Below, one piece after another: positions 62,413-64,000 of a DNA stretch of 64,000 bases. Source of the DNA: Bacillus weihaiensis (GTDB lineage: Bacteria > Bacillota > Bacilli > Bacillales > Bacillaceae); assembly GCF_001889165.1 (NCBI RefSeq), contig NZ_CP016020.1:3074501-3138500 (forward strand), given 5' to 3'. Below the pieces are notes generated by a model. It made no database searches, was not told where the DNA came from, and saw nothing but the letters and a program-made list of their open reading frames with translations. Each line of letters starts with the position of its first letter. The first letter of the stretch is position 1. Made by a program: the position numbers and the translations under genes.

Positions 62413-62727
62413 ATGAACCTTGAGGACATTCTTTCAACTTTCAAACCGGCAGAGGCACATGATGAAGAAGAAACGAAAGGGAATTCTGATAAGAAAGAGA
62501 GGGATAGGCAAGCAGATCCCTTTACTGAACTCATGTTTGGAACAAGAAAAAAAGAGGATCCTTCTAAAAAAGAGGAGTCTGACAAGAGTGAGCCGCAGGA
62601 AGGAAACGAAGCTAATTATTTCACATTAATGGAACAAATAGACGATATTATGGTTTCCCTTGAAAATTTGAAGCCTATGCTCAAAGAATTTTCACCTATC
62701 ATGGATTATATAAAGAAGAAGATATAG
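62413..62727 (+). CDS. Small charged protein (YjzB-like position)
   Basis: 104 residues from the ATG at 62413, with GGAGGTGG 10-11 nt upstream. MNLEDILSTFKPAEAHDEEE leads to a Lys/Glu/Asp-rich linker (KKEDPSKKEESDKSE) and an amphipathic C-terminal helix (YFTLMEQIDDIMVSLENLKPMLKEF). Sits between fabHA and comZ, as does yjzB in B. subtilis, but sequence identity is not established. Probably intrinsically disordered with a helix; function unknown. The longer frame to 62155 lies over the fabHA promoter. Confidence 0.65.
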   Translation: MNLEDILSTFKPAEAHDEEETKGNSDKKERDRQADPFTELMFGTRKKEDPSKKEESDKSEPQEGNEANYFTLMEQIDDIMVSLENLKPMLKEFSPIMDYIKKKI

Positions 62728-62744
62728 AACTAGAACAAAGGAAA

Positions 62745-62776
62745 AGGCCAGTCCCCTTTGTGAAAGAGTCTGGCCT
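62745..62776. terminator. Bidirectional terminator before comZ
   Basis: AGGCCAG and CTGGCCT with additional inner AG/CT and CTTT/AAAG pairing, between convergent genes. Confidence 0.65.
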
Positions 62777-62784
62777 ATTGATTC

Positions 62785-62970
62785 TTAGTTTGAAGCGTCT
62801 TTTTTCCCTAATTCGTATGCTTCACCCATTACTTTTGTAAAAAGCTCAAGCATCGGCTGGATCGTTTCCATTGATAAATCAATTCCTGATCCTTCAAATT
62901 TCTGCTTTGCTTCAGGTAAATATTTCATAGCTATTTGCATAAATTCCATCGATTTTGGATGCTGTTCCAT
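62785..62970 (-). CDS. comZ: Competence regulator ComZ
   Basis: 61 residues from the ATG at 62968-62970 (MEQHPKSMEFMQIAMKYLPEAK), with GGAGTGA upstream; a longer frame overlaps med. Leucine-zipper-like helices (MKYLPEAKQKFEGSGIDLSMETIQPMLEL). In B. subtilis ComZ represses comG. 13 bp after the med stop, same two-gene arrangement as B. subtilis med-comZ. Confidence 0.88.
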   Translation of the reverse strand: MEQHPKSMEFMQIAMKYLPEAKQKFEGSGIDLSMETIQPMLELFTKVMGEAYELGKKDASN

Positions 62971-62983
62971 TCTAATCACTCCA

Positions 62984-63937
62984 TTACTTTTGATTTGGTA
63001 AAAGTCCGCTATCAACATACTCTTCTATATGCTTTTGTAGTGTTTCTCGAAAGGTCTCTTCAACAAGTGGACTAAATTTCCCTAAAGAGATGACATCATC
63101 TTGAAAATCAAAATAAATCTCACCACTATCTAGAGTCCCTTCATTAAAGGATTTTGCCACATTTTCATACAAGCGGTCAACATGTTGAACTGTACTCGTC
63201 AACACCGTGCCTGTGCCTAAATCAGATTGATCTGAAACGAACCCAATTGCAAAAAGACCCTCAGCTTTTAATTTTTCAATAACAGAAACATTATATCCGT
63301 CCCCTGCAACATAGACAATATCATTACCAGATTCTAGGATTTCATCCAGTAAGATCATCGCTGTGTCTACATCATTCCAATCCTGAACATATTCAATATC
63401 AACATGAACGTCTTCATTTTGGAAATAGGCTCCTTCAAAGAAACCATCAACTTCTGGTTGCCATTCAAACGCAGCTAGCACAGCAACCTTATTAGAAGAG
63501 GTCATCTCACCAGCAACCATGCCACCAAAAAACCCCATAGCATGCGACTCGAAGTTTAAGCTCGTGACATTCTCACCTACAGCTTTTCCATTGAAAAGGA
63601 CAAAATGAATCTCGGGAAATTCTTCACCCAGCGTATTAAAGAATGCTGCATACTCACTACCATGACCAAATATCAGATTTACACCTTTTTCCTGATACTC
63701 TTCAATAGCCGCCCGTATTTTACCTTCTTCATTCATTCCTTCTTTATAATATACATCTACACCTAATTCAGATTGAATCTTTAAAAGACCTTTATAGCCC
63801 TTCGTTCCCCAAACCTGATCATCAATAGATTCTGGTACAAGTAAGCCTACACTTTGTAGTTCACCTGATGCTGCAGGTTGTCCACAACCAAAAAGCGAAA
63901 AAAGAATAATAAAAACAAAACCAAGCTTTATGTACAT
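62984..63937 (-). CDS. med: Med, BMP-family lipoprotein, positive regulator of comK
   Basis: 317 residues from the ATG at 63935-63937 (MYIKLGFVFIILFSLFGC), with AAGGGAG upstream; this equals the B. subtilis Med length as I recall it. Lipobox SLFGC, then a basic membrane lipoprotein (BMP/nucleoside-binding) domain: VGLLVPESIDDQVWGTKGYKG, LIFGHGSEYAAFF and GFFGGMVAGEM. It stimulates comK expression. Remaining 63938-64000 is its promoter region. Confidence 0.9.
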   Translation of the reverse strand: MYIKLGFVFIILFSLFGCGQPAASGELQSVGLLVPESIDDQVWGTKGYKGLLKIQSELGVDVYYKEGMNEEGKIRAAIEEYQEKGVNLIFGHGSEYAAFFNTLGEEFPEIHFVLFNGKAVGENVTSLNFESHAMGFFGGMVAGEMTSSNKVAVLAAFEWQPEVDGFFEGAYFQNEDVHVDIEYVQDWNDVDTAMILLDEILESGNDIVYVAGDGYNVSVIEKLKAEGLFAIGFVSDQSDLGTGTVLTSTVQHVDRLYENVAKSFNEGTLDSGEIYFDFQDDVISLGKFSPLVEETFRETLQKHIEEYVDSGLLPNQK

Positions 63938-64000
63938 GGGCAACCACTCCCTTGCAATCATTTACTGATTATATTTTATCCTTTGTAGATGAGAATGTAC

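Overview
The window is a low-GC chromosomal segment from an endospore-forming member of the Bacillaceae. Evidence for this is the spore coat and sporulation genes (cotV, cotW, cotX, cotY, cotZ, cotO, spoVIF, yjcZ, yunB), Bacillus-type Shine-Dalgarno sites, GTG and TTG starts, SAM, TPP and T-box leaders, and gene order that follows the Bacillus subtilis yjc-cot-thi-yjb-opp-fab-med region, mostly in reverse. Similarity statements rest on remembered family sequences; no search was run. I see no rRNA, tRNA, CRISPR, prophage or intact insertion sequence.

Layout. 1-1.3 kb: 5' part of metI behind a SAM riboswitch. 1.3-4.5 kb: an SsuABC/NMT1-type ABC transporter operon ending in a Sco1-like gene. 4.6-8.2 kb: a truncated reductase-like gene, yjcH-yjcG-yjcF and a DUF421 membrane protein. 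8.4-14.6 kb: the helicase yjcD, then a sporulation neighbourhood (spoVIF, yjcZ, a second DUF421 gene, a haloperoxidase-like enzyme, a CGCG mini-protein, yjcA). 14.9-18.7 kb: the crust genes cotVWX, cotY, cotZ and cotO. 18.8-25.4 kb: fabI with a FapR-like operator and a TPP-riboswitch thiamine operon (tenI-thiO-thiS-thiG-thiF-thiD, then thiE). 25.4-31.6 kb: yjbQ antiporter, mgtE, a rodA/ftsW paralogue and prpE. 31.7-37.9 kb: yjbO, nadF, yjbM, yjbL, yjbK, yjbJ, yjbI, yjbH. 38.8-48.9 kb: a small membrane protein, pepF, coiA, cls, mecA, a TerC protein, yunB, spxA and yjbC. 49-55 kb: the oppABCDF operon. 55.6-58.4 kb: a DUF3899 protein, T-box-trpS and yjbA. 58.7-64 kb: yjaZ, fabHA-fabF, comZ and med.

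Functional themes. Stress and competence control are concentrated here: Spx, its ClpXP adaptor YjbH, the ClpC adaptor MecA, CoiA, ComZ and Med, plus the alarmone synthetase YjbM. Readable regulatory sites include a ComK K-box and promoter in front of coiA, FapR-like boxes in front of both fabI and fabHAF, a PerR-like box in front of spxA, sigma-K-like promoters in front of spoVIF and yjcZ, and an orphan FNR/CRP-type palindrome with no obvious target gene.

The least explained material is intergenic: at least three dispersed repeat families (three copies of a ~120 bp element, an inverted pair flanking pepF-coiA, and a pair lying directly after stop codons), a SAM riboswitch with a structured ~200 nt insertion in its P3 arm, and a triple hairpin array between oppA and oppB.
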